Under the pieces are notes generated by a model. That model was not told the origin of the DNA and searched no databases. It worked only from the letters and a program-made list of their open reading frames with translations. From contig CAZMQF010000093.1 of the NCBI GenBank assembly GCA_964568365.1, forward strand, positions 1 through 10,301: a DNA stretch of 10,301 nucleotides, read 5' to 3'. The translations under genes were made by a program, and so were the position numbers. Positions 1-7,994 of the stretch are shown in pieces. The stretch's first letter is position 1. The number at the start of each line of letters is the position of its first letter. The stretch is from CAYLMG01 sp964568365. GTDB lineage: Bacteria > Planctomycetota > Phycisphaerae > Sedimentisphaerales > Anaerobacaceae.

Positions 1-623
1 TCACTCACGACAGTATCGGCTTAGGTGAAGACGGCCCGACACATCAGCCCGTCGAGCACATCGCTGCTCTGCGCTCCATTCCGAATCTGCTTGTCTTCCG
101 ACCAGCCGACGCCAATGAGACCGCCGCAGCGTGGAAATTTATATTTGAATACAGCGACGGCCCGGTCGCAATCTGCCTGACAAGACAGGCTTTAACCGTA
201 CTCGACCAGCAGCAATACAGCTCAGCAGCCAATCTCAGCAGAGGCGCCTATATCCTGAAAAAGGTTGACCAACCTGACGTCCTTCTTCTGGCTACTGGTT
301 CGGAAGTCGGAATCGCAATTGAAGCTGCCCAGAAACTCGCTGCCGAAAACATCAAAGCGCAAATCGTTAGTATGCCCTGCTGGGAGCTTTTTGAGAAACA
401 ATCGCAGGAGTATAAAGATTCGGTTATTCCGCCCGAGACAAAAGTCAGAGTCGGCATTGAGGCTGGTGTCGAATTGGGATGGTACAAATGGCTCGGCGAT
501 AAAGGTATTTTTATTGGAATGTCGTCGTTTGGCGCATCTGCACCCGGCAAGGTCTGCTTCGTGAAATTCGGCATTACAGCCGAAAACGCCGTCGCCGCCT
601 CTAAAAAATCAATGGGAAAGTAA
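1..623 (+). CDS. tkt: Transketolase, C-terminal part (5' end outside window)
   Basis: Transketolase moves two-carbon units between sugar phosphates in the cytosol, in the pentose phosphate and Calvin-type pathways, using thiamine diphosphate. Reading from base 3 gives 206 residues to a TAA stop. The fragment opens with THDSIGLGEDGPTHQ, a signature of the pyrimidine-binding domain. Its His2, Asp10, His14 and Arg61 line up with E. coli His461, Asp469, His473 and Arg520, all substrate-binding residues, with a constant offset of 459. The rest is the C-terminal domain, with LLLATGSEV near residue 99 and GMSSFGASAP near the end. The length matches the corresponding part of the E. coli enzyme, so the 3' end is intact and about 460 N-terminal residues lie upstream. 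I see no sign of decay. A 1-deoxyxylulose-5-phosphate synthase is excluded by the THDSIGLGEDG motif. Confidence 0.95.
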   Translation, partial: THDSIGLGEDGPTHQPVEHIAALRSIPNLLVFRPADANETAAAWKFIFEYSDGPVAICLTRQALTVLDQQQYSSAANLSRGAYILKKVDQPDVLLLATGSEVGIAIEAAQKLAAENIKAQIVSMPCWELFEKQSQEYKDSVIPPETKVRVGIEAGVELGWYKWLGDKGIFIGMSSFGASAPGKVCFVKFGITAENAVAASKKSMGK

Positions 624-652
624 AAACACTTCCTTAAAAAAATCTATATCGA

Positions 653-677
653 AGGCAGGCGAAAATCCCGCCTTTTT
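653..677 (+). terminator. Weak intrinsic terminator after tkt
   Basis: AGGCG (657-661) can pair with CGCCT (669-673) across a 7-nt loop, directly followed by four T. An alternative pairing of 653-659 with 667-673 contains one A-C mismatch. It lies 30 nt after the transketolase stop and before the mfd start. The stem is short, so termination would be partial, and read-through into mfd is possible. Confidence 0.45.
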
Positions 678-704
678 GATTATCCGCAAAAATTCAAAGA
701 TTGT

Positions 705-3700
705 TTGTTTACACAATTTCGATTAAAATACAAGCTGGTGGACATTGGAAAAGATAAAGCAGTCGCAACAATACTCTCCCGGCTGAACGAAGCCCTAAAA
801 TCAAAAGGGCAGGTCAAAGTCGAGGGCAGCTGGGGGTCCTTCGCGCCTTTATTGGCTGCCTACATATCAGAAAAGCTTAACATTCCCATCCTTTATATCC
901 GCCCGCACATCGACGACGCCGACAAGGCCGCAGACGACCTGCAGACCTTCGGTGCAAAAAATATCGACCCCTTCCCCGCCTGGGAAGACGAAGAGCAAAT
1001 CGCAGATGCAACCGACGAAATAAGAGCTCAAAGACTAAAACTAATTCTCAGACTTCTCAACAACAATCAGAATTTTATTATACCCGCCTCGATACAGGCA
1101 CTCTGCCAGCCGGTACCGAAACAAAACGCAATCCAGGCTGCAAGTCTCAAATTGTCCGTCAATAGACAGTTATCTCTGGAGAATATTATTCAATGGCTTG
1201 TAGATAACAATTTTGAAAACGTCGATAAAATCGACCTGCCCGGCCAGTTCGCCCGCCGAGGAGGTATCATTGACATCTTCGCTCCCGTCGCAGCAAATTT
1301 AACCTTCACTGAAAAATCAACAACGCAGCACTTCACAAAAACAGAAGCCGCTGTCAGAATCGAATTTTTCGGTGACAATATCGAGAGTATCAGAATGATA
1401 AATCTCGATACGCAGCGTTCTCTCGAGCAGATAGAGACAATTGACATAATCTCAGCCGCACCCGGAACCGGCCAAAAAGACAAAGAACTTTTCATCAATC
1501 TCCTGCTCCCTCAGACACTTATCATTTTAGATGAACCTGCTGAAATCGAAGAGGTTGCCGGCCTATTTCTCGCAAGACTGGAAAACCCATCACTGCTATA
1601 CAGCTGGCAGGATATTTTCTCTGCCGTACAAAACTTCCCCCAACTGCTTATATGCAGATTCGCAGCCGCAGAAAAAGATTTCATAAAACTCAACATCAAG
1701 AGCATTCAGCCCTATCAGCACAAGGTAGCCGGCGCCTGGGCATCTCACAAGGCTGCACTCGAGAAGCTAATCGACGAAGCAAAGCAGGCAAAAAAAGTAT
1801 ATCTCTACTGCGAAAGCTCCGCTGAAATCCAGAGAGTCAGTGAAATTATAAAGCAAACGAACAAAAAACTGCCGGCAAACTTCAATCTGCTAAAAGGCTT
1901 TGTTCATCAGGGCTTTGTCATAAGCTCACTGAACACAATCGTAATCAGTCACCACGAATTATTCGGCCAGTTCACGCTTCGAAGATTGCAGCGGCCGATG
2001 CGACCGAGCGCTCCGATAGATACCCTTGCAGACCTTATGCCCGGCGACTATGTCGTCCACGCCTCCTACGGCATCGGCAGGTTCACCGGCGTAAAAACCA
2101 TAAAACAAACAACCGGCACCAGCGAACATCTTACAATCAAATATGAAGATGATGCCAAAATTCACGTCTCCGTCAGCAATATTAATCTCGTTCAAAAATA
2201 CATTGGCACTTCTCCCAAAAGGCCGAAACTGAGCAAAATAGGCTCGAAAAAATGGCAGAAGCAAAAAAGTAAAGTTGCAAAATCCATCCAGGACCTCGCT
2301 GTTGAGCTGCTCGAAGTCCAGGCAAAAAGACAGCTTGCAGGAGGTTTTGCCTTACCCGCCGATTCGAACTGGCAGAGAGAATTCGAAGAATCTTTCCCAT
2401 ATCAGGAAACGCCCGACCAGATAACCACTGCCGAAGATATTAAAAACGATATGCAGCAGCCGGTTGCTATGGACAGACTCCTCTGCGGTGACGTTGGCTA
2501 TGGAAAAACCGAGCTCGCTATGAGAGCCGCATTCAAAACCGTGGAAAATAATAAGCAGGTCGCCGTACTCGTGCCAACAACAGTTCTATGCGTACAGCAC
2601 GGCCGAACCTTCACAGAAAGATTCACCGATTTCCCCGTCTGCATCGAAATACTCAACCGCTTCAAAAACTCAAAACAAACAACAGACATCATCAAACGCA
2701 CAAAAGAAGGAAAGGTCGATATCTTGATAGGAACACATCGTCTTCTAAGCAGCGACGTCTGCTTCAAAAACCTCGGACTTCTAATTATCGATGAGGAGCA
2801 GCGGTTCGGAGTCAAGCAAAAAGAAAAACTGAAAAAAATGAGAGTCAACGTCGATATCCTCACAATGACTGCAACACCGATACCCAGAACCCTGCATATG
2901 TCACTATTAGGCCTGCGCGACATAAGCTCGCTGGCAACACCGCCGCTTGACAGAAGAAGCATAGTTACCAATGTCACCGGCTATAATAAAGAGCTCATCA
3001 AAAAAGCTGTCATCCGGGAAACCAACCGCTCAGGCCAGGTATTCTTTCTGCACAACAGAGTAAAAACCATAGATAAAAAAGCATTTGAAATCTTCAAACT
3101 ACTCGAGCAAACGAAAGCTAAAATCGCAATAGCCCACGGCCGAATGAAAAAAGAGCAGCTCGAAAAAACTATGATTGATTTTGTCGAAGGCAAAATTGAC
3201 GTCCTTGTCTGCACGACCATTATCGAATCCGGCCTCGATATCCCGAACGCCAACACCATTTTTATCGACAACGCCGACAGGTTCGGCCTGGCAGAGCTGC
3301 ACCAGCTACGCGGACGCGTCGGAAGATACAAACACAGAGCCTTCGCCTATATGCTCCTGCCGCAAAAAAGAACTATTACTCCCCTCGCAGCCAGGAGGTT
3401 AAAGGCAATTGAGGATTACTCTCACCTCGGCGCAGGCTTTCGAATCGCCCTGCGAGACCTTGAGATTCGCGGTGCAGGCAATATACTCGGCGCCGAACAA
3501 TCCGGCCACATTCAGCTCGTCGGTTACCAGATGTATTGTGAGCTCCTCGCCCAAGCCGTCAGAAAAATGAAGAATCAGCCTGAAGAAAAAATCCCCACCG
3601 TAGTCCTTGATTTGGGTATCACAACCTACATACCAAAAAATTACATACCATCCGACAGGCACCGAATGGAAGTCTACCGAAAGATTGCCGTCGCGAAGAC

Positions 3701-4064
3701 ACTGCAGCAAATAAAGGATTTAGCCGCTGAATTAAATGACCTTTACGGCCCAGTCTCCGATGAGGTAAAGCTGCTGCTCGATTTAACAAAACTTAAAATC
3801 AAAGCTGCCGAGTTCAATATAAAAGCAATCATTGCCTCGGGGCAAAGTCTCGTTTTCTCCTTTGCACAGAAAATAAGCAACAAAGACAAAATGCTTCTCA
3901 AAAATATTGCGGGAAAAATCACAATCCCGGATAATAAAACCGCTTATCTCCATCTGCAAAAAAATTATTGCGAACCGCAAACTTTAATTAATATTCTGCG
4001 AAAAATCTTCGTTGCATCTCATAAAAAAATTAAGGAGAAAGATTATGTGGCAAAAAATAACTAA
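705..4064 (+). CDS. mfd: Transcription-repair coupling factor Mfd
   Basis: Mfd is a cytosolic DNA translocase that pushes stalled RNA polymerase off damaged templates and recruits UvrA for nucleotide excision repair. The ORF encodes 1119 residues (E. coli 1148). In order: a UvrB-like module with RRGGIIDIFAP at 184-194; an RNA polymerase interaction domain of the CarD type, about 443-502, beginning with GDYVVHASYGIGRF; Walker A GDVGYGKTE at 595-603; DEEQ box at 696-699; TATPIPRTL at 722-730; motif VI QLRGRVGR at 867-874; and the C-terminal D7 domain from about 968, with YIPSDRHRMEVYRK. The translocase motifs I, II, III and VI that I checked are intact. The start is unsure: there is no ATG near the 5' end, and TTG at 705 or GTG at 738 are the candidates, neither with a clear SD. 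The 3' end overlaps the next gene by 20 nt. Confidence 0.97.
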   Translation: MFTQFRLKYKLVDIGKDKAVATILSRLNEALKSKGQVKVEGSWGSFAPLLAAYISEKLNIPILYIRPHIDDADKAADDLQTFGAKNIDPFPAWEDEEQIADATDEIRAQRLKLILRLLNNNQNFIIPASIQALCQPVPKQNAIQAASLKLSVNRQLSLENIIQWLVDNNFENVDKIDLPGQFARRGGIIDIFAPVAANLTFTEKSTTQHFTKTEAAVRIEFFGDNIESIRMINLDTQRSLEQIETIDIISAAPGTGQKDKELFINLLLPQTLIILDEPAEIEEVAGLFLARLENPSLLYSWQDIFSAVQNFPQLLICRFAAAEKDFIKLNIKSIQPYQHKVAGAWASHKAALEKLIDEAKQAKKVYLYCESSAEIQRVSEIIKQTNKKLPANFNLLKGFVHQGFVISSLNTIVISHHELFGQFTLRRLQRPMRPSAPIDTLADLMPGDYVVHASYGIGRFTGVKTIKQTTGTSEHLTIKYEDDAKIHVSVSNINLVQKYIGTSPKRPKLSKIGSKKWQKQKSKVAKSIQDLAVELLEVQAKRQLAGGFALPADSNWQREFEESFPYQETPDQITTAEDIKNDMQQPVAMDRLLCGDVGYGKTELAMRAAFKTVENNKQVAVLVPTTVLCVQHGRTFTERFTDFPVCIEILNRFKNSKQTTDIIKRTKEGKVDILIGTHRLLSSDVCFKNLGLLIIDEEQRFGVKQKEKLKKMRVNVDILTMTATPIPRTLHMSLLGLRDISSLATPPLDRRSIVTNVTGYNKELIKKAVIRETNRSGQVFFLHNRVKTIDKKAFEIFKLLEQTKAKIAIAHGRMKKEQLEKTMIDFVEGKIDVLVCTTIIESGLDIPNANTIFIDNADRFGLAELHQLRGRVGRYKHRAFAYMLLPQKRTITPLAARRLKAIEDYSHLGAGFRIALRDLEIRGAGNILGAEQSGHIQLVGYQMYCELLAQAVRKMKNQPEEKIPTVVLDLGITTYIPKNYIPSDRHRMEVYRKIAVAKTLQQIKDLAAELNDLYGPVSDEVKLLLDLTKLKIKAAEFNIKAIIASGQSLVFSFAQKISNKDKMLLKNIAGKITIPDNKTAYLHLQKNYCEPQTLINILRKIFVASHKKIKEKDYVAKNN
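4032..4037 (+). promoter_or_regulatory. Ribosome binding site deciding the start of the propeller gene
   Basis: AAGGAG lies 7 nt before ATG 4045, inside the 3' end of mfd. It favours ATG 4045 over the in-frame TTG at 4012, and the protein then begins directly with a signal peptide. It is the strongest SD among the + strand genes in the window. Confidence 0.75.
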
Positions 4065-5085
4065 AATTATGTTGTTAATTCTCGCAGCGATTCTGTCAGC
4101 AAACAATCTCAGAGCCACCAACAATAGCGGCAAATCACCGCTTGATGAGCTGCCGCCGCACATAAAACAGGCTACACCATTCGGGCAAAGAGCGGACTTC
4201 TCGCATGACGGCAAAAAAATATTGTTCCTCGAAAAAACCTTCGGCGATGTGTATGAAGTCGAACTGGCAACCGGAAAACTCAAGCCTATGACGCACCATT
4301 ATTATCATACAGGCTACACACGGGCACTGTATCTAAGCAATGGTGACATACTTCTTTCCGGGCCGAAACGCCTCGACCCCGACAATCCATCGGACGGCCG
4401 AAGTGAAAAAAATGCACAATTGTGGGTATTAAAAAAAGACCTCTCCGGGCCACCAACATCACTTGGTGAACACTGCTCGGAGGGCCCCGCCGTATCGCGG
4501 AAAAAATTAAAAATCGCCTGGACTCGAAACAACTGTTTTTATCTGGCTGATATTGTTTATGAAAACGGCAAACCAAAAATTGACAACAAAAAAAAGATAC
4601 TCGACGTCAACGATTTACCTTTCAGATGCTATCTCGAAACACAGAACTTCAGGCCCCCTGACGAAAAAGAGCTGACATTCAATGCTTACGAATATCAGGG
4701 AACGGACGCGATGGGCCTTGACATCGAAACAGGAAAGTTCACAAATTATTCCAAAGCCGATAACCAGTTTGATGAGGCAGAAGGTATCTTCCCCGATGGT
4801 AAATACACAACCGTCGAGTGCGACAGGCACAACCCGAAAGGCCCGCAATATGACGATATCTATAAACTCGCTCTGGACGGCTCGGGTAAATCAGTAAGGC
4901 TGACTTTCTTCTCGGATTATCCCGGCTACAAGGCATCAAACCCGGTGATAAGCGATGACGGCCGGTTTATGGCATTTCAATATGCAAAAGCCGGTGACTG
5001 GGCAGGTATCGGCAGAGGAATCCTGATTTTCGACCTGCTCGAATACGAAAAAACAAAAAAATTGAAACCTCCTGAGGACAAATGA
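4045..5085 (+). CDS. Secreted TolB/PD40-like beta-propeller protein
   Basis: The predicted protein has 346 residues. Residues 1-24 look like a signal peptide: Lys at 4 and 7, a hydrophobic run 8-17 (IMLLILAAIL), and a possible cleavage after Ala24 or Ala19. The mature part carries PD40/WD40-like blades: ADFSHDGKKILFLEK near 50-64 followed by DVYEVELATGKL, and at the C-terminus NPVISDDGRFMAFQYA near 299-314 followed by GILIFDL. Between them are weaker repeats such as MGLDIETGKF and GIFPDGKY. This pattern fits a periplasmic or exported six-bladed propeller related to TolB or DPP-IV N-terminal domains. I see no catalytic domain after it, so it is more likely a binding or scaffold protein than a peptidase. 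It overlaps mfd by 20 nt, has a good SD, and is followed by a 125-nt gap. The partner is unknown. Confidence 0.75.
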   Translation: MWQKITKIMLLILAAILSANNLRATNNSGKSPLDELPPHIKQATPFGQRADFSHDGKKILFLEKTFGDVYEVELATGKLKPMTHHYYHTGYTRALYLSNGDILLSGPKRLDPDNPSDGRSEKNAQLWVLKKDLSGPPTSLGEHCSEGPAVSRKKLKIAWTRNNCFYLADIVYENGKPKIDNKKKILDVNDLPFRCYLETQNFRPPDEKELTFNAYEYQGTDAMGLDIETGKFTNYSKADNQFDEAEGIFPDGKYTTVECDRHNPKGPQYDDIYKLALDGSGKSVRLTFFSDYPGYKASNPVISDDGRFMAFQYAKAGDWAGIGRGILIFDLLEYEKTKKLKPPEDK

Positions 5086-5210
5086 AAAAACTTCCAAATA
5101 AGAAAAGCCTGTGAATGCTCTTCGAAAAATGTTTCTATGGATTTTAATGTTCTTATCGGATACAATCGTATTCTTAAAATGACTACTATAATTAATCGGA
5201 GCTTTGAAAT

Positions 5211-6323
5211 ATGCGTAAATTCGTTCCTCTCTTAATCATAATGCTCTCACTGAGCAGCGGCTGCAAGAAGGAAAAGCCCCAATTCACCGATATTGAGCTC
5301 GAACTTATGCCTCAGCCGCAAAGAGAAAACCTGCCCGAAGCTACTGGCGGTTTCGCCCTCGCCGTTGGAACCGACACTATAACCAGCACGGAAATCGTTG
5401 AGTCGCTCGCCGTATATTACGCAGACCTTGCAAAAAATACATCTCTTGCCAATTTCAAAAAGCAGGCAAAGTTTCAGGTCGAGAACTTCGTCATAAACAA
5501 AATATCAAATCTCCTTCTCTATCAGCAGGCAAAGATTGATTCCTCGGAGCAAATCGACGAACAGCTCAAAAAAGCAGTCGAAAACGAAGTGAGAAGATTT
5601 CTCGCAGAATTCGGCGGCGACTACGCAAAAGCCGAAGAAGCGCTAAAAAATGACGGCTTCACCGGCTGGCAGGATTTCAGGGAATACCAGAAAAAGCTAA
5701 TCCTCAGCCAGTCTTACCTCGCGAACAAAATGCCCGAAGAAAAACCTGTCACCTTCAGTGAAATGATGGACTACTACAATGCAGTGAAAGACAAAGTCTT
5801 TGTCCGCCCACCTAAAATATCTTTCCTGCTGATTGATATTCAACCGGCCAAACTCAGTCCTGCCGACCCCAACACTACCAAACAGCAAGCTGCAGAACAG
5901 CGCGCTAACGCCATTATAAAACGCATCCAGGCCGGTGAAGATTTCGGAAAGCTTGCAGAACAGTTCTCGCACGGACCCTGGGCGCCTCTCGGCGGACTTT
6001 GGAAACCACTTAATCCAGACTCTCTTGCCCCACCTTACGACATACTCGCAAAATACACACAGAATATCGAGCCCGGACAAATAATCGGACCAATCAATAC
6101 AGAAGAGCACATTTTCATAATGAAACTGCTCGAGAGACAAAAACAAAAAGCAGCAGCCTTCGAGGATGTGCAAAAAGAAATTAAAAGAAAAATACTCGCC
6201 GAACGCCGAAAGCAGGCTATCGACCAGATTATATTAAAACTCATTCAGCAGGCCGACATCACCAATATGGATGAGTTTATTGACTTCTGTTTGCAGAAAA
6301 TCTATGAAAAAAACAGCGGCTAA
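5211..6323 (+). CDS. Lipoprotein peptidyl-prolyl isomerase, SurA/PrsA (parvulin) type
   Basis: The product has 370 residues. The N-terminus is a lipoprotein signal: MRK, hydrophobic residues 4-14, then LSSGC with Cys18 as the probable lipidated residue (the -3 position is Ser, so the lipobox is slightly off consensus). Residues about 47-180 form the SurA-N-like chaperone helices, beginning with FALAVGTDTITSTEI. A parvulin domain runs from about 200 (PPKISFLLIDI) to 306, with AGEDFGKLAEQFS, PLGGLW and a final EEHIFIMKLLERQ in place of the usual G-HI-KL. The GGDLG motif is reduced to GGLW, so isomerase activity is uncertain; chaperone activity is more secure. It would sit in the periplasm, on the inner or outer membrane, and help envelope proteins fold. 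GGAG at 5198-5201, 9 nt before ATG 5211, supports this start. Its last 20 nt overlap acpS. Confidence 0.85.
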   Translation: MRKFVPLLIIMLSLSSGCKKEKPQFTDIELELMPQPQRENLPEATGGFALAVGTDTITSTEIVESLAVYYADLAKNTSLANFKKQAKFQVENFVINKISNLLLYQQAKIDSSEQIDEQLKKAVENEVRRFLAEFGGDYAKAEEALKNDGFTGWQDFREYQKKLILSQSYLANKMPEEKPVTFSEMMDYYNAVKDKVFVRPPKISFLLIDIQPAKLSPADPNTTKQQAAEQRANAIIKRIQAGEDFGKLAEQFSHGPWAPLGGLWKPLNPDSLAPPYDILAKYTQNIEPGQIIGPINTEEHIFIMKLLERQKQKAAAFEDVQKEIKRKILAERRKQAIDQIILKLIQQADITNMDEFIDFCLQKIYEKNSG

Positions 6324-6726
6324 TTCTAATAAAAATTCGAAAATCGTCGCTCACGGCATTGACCTCGTCGATTGCCCGAGAATTGAAGATATGCTCAGCC
6401 GTCACGGCAAACGATTTATAAGCCGCATCTTCACAAAAGCCGAGCAGCAATACGCCCAAAAAAATAAAAACAAAATTGAAAAACTCGCCGGCCGCTTCGC
6501 CGCCAAGGAAGCAGTCCTGAAAATGATGGGCACCGGCTGGATAGGAAAAATCGCCTGGACCGACATCGAAATAATAAACAATCCCACAGGACAGCCCGAA
6601 GTGAAACTTACCGGCGAAGTAAAAAAAATCGCCCAAAAACTCGGTATAAAGCAGATGAGTATCAGCATTACACATACCGCCAACTTCGCAATAGCTTCAG
6701 CCGTTGCTCTTGCAACAAAACAATAA
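6304..6726 (+). CDS. acpS: Holo-[acyl-carrier-protein] synthase
   Basis: AcpS transfers 4'-phosphopantetheine from coenzyme A to a serine of acyl carrier protein, switching it on for fatty-acid synthesis in the cytosol. The protein has 140 residues; the family is usually about 120-130. The signatures are GIDLVDCPRI (18-27) with the Mg-binding Asp20, FTKAEQQY (43-50), and RFAAKEAVLK (64-73) with Glu69. The C-terminal strand SISITHTANFAIASAVA is also typical. ATG 6304 is chosen over ATG 6271, because the longer form would only add 11 residues inside the preceding gene and the family normally starts shortly before GID. There is no clear SD, so translation is probably coupled to the overlapping isomerase gene. 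Of its 19 Lys codons, 17 are AAA by hand count, a useful host reference. Confidence 0.92.
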   Translation: MKKTAANSNKNSKIVAHGIDLVDCPRIEDMLSRHGKRFISRIFTKAEQQYAQKNKNKIEKLAGRFAAKEAVLKMMGTGWIGKIAWTDIEIINNPTGQPEVKLTGEVKKIAQKLGIKQMSISITHTANFAIASAVALATKQ

Positions 6727-6870
6727 CTGATGAACTTGAATTTGCATTACGGCAAATTGGATTACCCCAATCTCAATCTCTCAAAGCACATAATGCACCC
6801 TATCAGGCGTATATTCACCCCGTTATTCAGCGATGCCCAAACCAAGACTTAGTTTCCAGACTGAGGCTCC
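6727..6870. other. Gap between convergent acpS and the minus-strand cassette
   Basis: This 144-nt stretch separates the acpS stop from the stop of the first convergent gene. It holds a 7-bp inverted repeat (6739-6758) and no T-run terminator for either direction. A frame open from upstream to a TAA at 6936-6938 crosses it but has no start codon of its own. I cannot support any gene here. Confidence 0.5.
6739..6758. repeat. Perfect 7-bp inverted repeat after acpS
   Basis: AATTTGC (6739-6745) pairs with GCAAATT (6752-6758) across the 6-nt loop ATTACG. It starts 12 nt after the acpS stop. No T-run follows, so it is not a standard intrinsic terminator, though it could protect the 3' end of the mRNA. 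Confidence 0.4.
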
Positions 6871-7437
6871 TCAGGAAGCGACTCCAAGAACAAATATGTA
6901 GATGTTGTCGAGACTCACTTCAAGTAGCCTTGGAGTAATCTGACGAATCCCGAAAATAACGTCCTTCAGATATTTGTTGTAGTCCTTCAAATTCACGAAG
7001 GATGTTATCTTAAGCTTTTCATCTGAGAAGCTCTTGGCGGTGTCGGACAGGTCTTCTGCGTATACTTTGCACCGAATTTTGCCTGTAGGAATGTCATAGG
7101 ACTCCACAAGCGTCTCTTGGAGAAGGTTCATTGGGTGATGATTGCCAGACGGAGTCTGGAACCGCTGAAGTCTCTTCAGGTTCTCGTTGTTAGTAAGTGC
7201 TACTTGGTGGGTTCTGTCATGGAATATGACATAGTCCCCGCCCTTGGCCGCAAGGGTATTCATCTTGTTAACGGCATCTGCGCCGTACCCCACTCTGGTG
7301 ATTTCGCTCTGTTTCAGTGGAACACTATGATATGCATTTTTCATAATTGGGAGTGACACAATGTCAGCATAGTGCTCGAAGATGCTGAGTGCGAACTCGT
7401 CAGAAAGATGAGCGGTCTCAAAAACAATGCTTATCAT
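6871..7437 (-). CDS. Unrecognised protein, second large gene of minus-strand cassette
   Basis: The 188-residue product is not one I recognise. No signal peptide or long membrane segment is visible. The N-terminus (MISIVFETAHLSDEFA) suggests a beta strand then a helix. The middle has KGGDYVIFHDRTHQ near 64-77, and the C-terminal half is mixed charged and hydrophobic, ending in NIYIFVLGVAS. It looks like a soluble alpha/beta protein. ATG 7437 overlaps the stop of the upstream gene as ATGA, and GGGAG lies 6 nt upstream, so the two are translationally coupled and probably work together. Lys codons are 8 AAG to 5 AAA and Glu codons 6 GAG to 4 GAA, unlike the AAA-rich acpS next door, which suggests acquisition. 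A toxin, a defence component or a regulatory partner are all possible; none is supported by a motif I can name. The TGA stop lies inside a short palindrome (6861-6874). Confidence 0.75.
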   Translation of the reverse strand: MISIVFETAHLSDEFALSIFEHYADIVSLPIMKNAYHSVPLKQSEITRVGYGADAVNKMNTLAAKGGDYVIFHDRTHQVALTNNENLKRLQRFQTPSGNHHPMNLLQETLVESYDIPTGKIRCKVYAEDLSDTAKSFSDEKLKITSFVNLKDYNKYLKDVIFGIRQITPRLLEVSLDNIYIFVLGVAS

Positions 7438-7994
7438 CGGCGTCTCCCTTCTCCTTTGCGAAGGAGTTGGACCATCTCCTTCATTTTAGGATACTGTGTG
7501 AATATGTCTTCGTCGCTTGCTTTACATAATGTCTCGAGTTCTTGCAAGCGCTTGATTTGGATATGGGCTGTATCCTTCTGCCACATTAAATGAGCAGCCA
7601 CCTTGAGACGCCCAAGTCCCGCCCAGAACTTCTTGTCAAACTGCTTTCGGTATTTCACGGACCACATAGCCAATGTAAATTTTGCCATATACTCATTTGG
7701 ACTAGATTCGCGAATCCGGACGAAAATCGCGTTGAGAGTGTCAAGAGCCCATCGCATGGGTAGAGCTTTCTCAGAACCGGACTCAAGTTCTGACAATTGT
7801 GCCAAGTTGATAAACCACTCGAACATTTCATCGCACACCTTAGGAAACATATCGAGTACCCGGATAGAAGACCCATCCATCAGTATAAGAATACTTTTGA
7901 CTTCTTTCTCTCCACGCATGTAACGACGAAGACATTGCTTGAGACCCTTAATGCCTTCTTCGTTGTTTCCCGGCGATCCATTTACGTTTGTCAT
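7434..7994 (-). CDS. Unrecognised helical protein, first large gene of minus-strand cassette
   Basis: The 186-residue product is unrecognised. It appears almost entirely alpha-helical and charged, with five Trp residues (in EWF, RWA, MWS, FWA and MWQ) and a basic tail KGEGRRR. There is no signal peptide; one short hydrophobic strand, ILILMDG, lies near residue 36. ATG 7994 is chosen because AAGGAG lies 9 nt before it (8004-8009). The in-frame GTG at 8024 would add 10 residues that read through that SD. The stop overlaps the start of the next gene by 4 nt. Lys codons are 10 AAG to 8 AAA, again unlike the host genes. A helical protein coupled to a second small protein is a common shape for two-part accessory modules, but this is only a resemblance. 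Confidence 0.75.
   Translation of the reverse strand: MTNVNGSPGNNEEGIKGLKQCLRRYMRGEKEVKSILILMDGSSIRVLDMFPKVCDEMFEWFINLAQLSELESGSEKALPMRWALDTLNAIFVRIRESSPNEYMAKFTLAMWSVKYRKQFDKKFWAGLGRLKVAAHLMWQKDTAHIQIKRLQELETLCKASDEDIFTQYPKMKEMVQLLRKGEGRRR

Noticed and set aside
2498..2977. 159-codon minus-strand frame inside mfd, and other long minus-strand frames over mfd, the isomerase gene and mnmG
   Set aside because: They lie opposite strongly conserved coding sequence, have no SD, and their Ser, Phe and Leu-rich translations are what the reverse of such genes gives.
5129..5182. 17-residue hydrophobic frame between the propeller and isomerase genes
   Set aside because: It is very short, has no SD, and nothing supports its expression.
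5187..5192. TATAAT as the -10 of the isomerase gene promoter
   Set aside because: It would start transcription at about 5199, inside the SD (5198-5201), and no -35 is present at the right distance.
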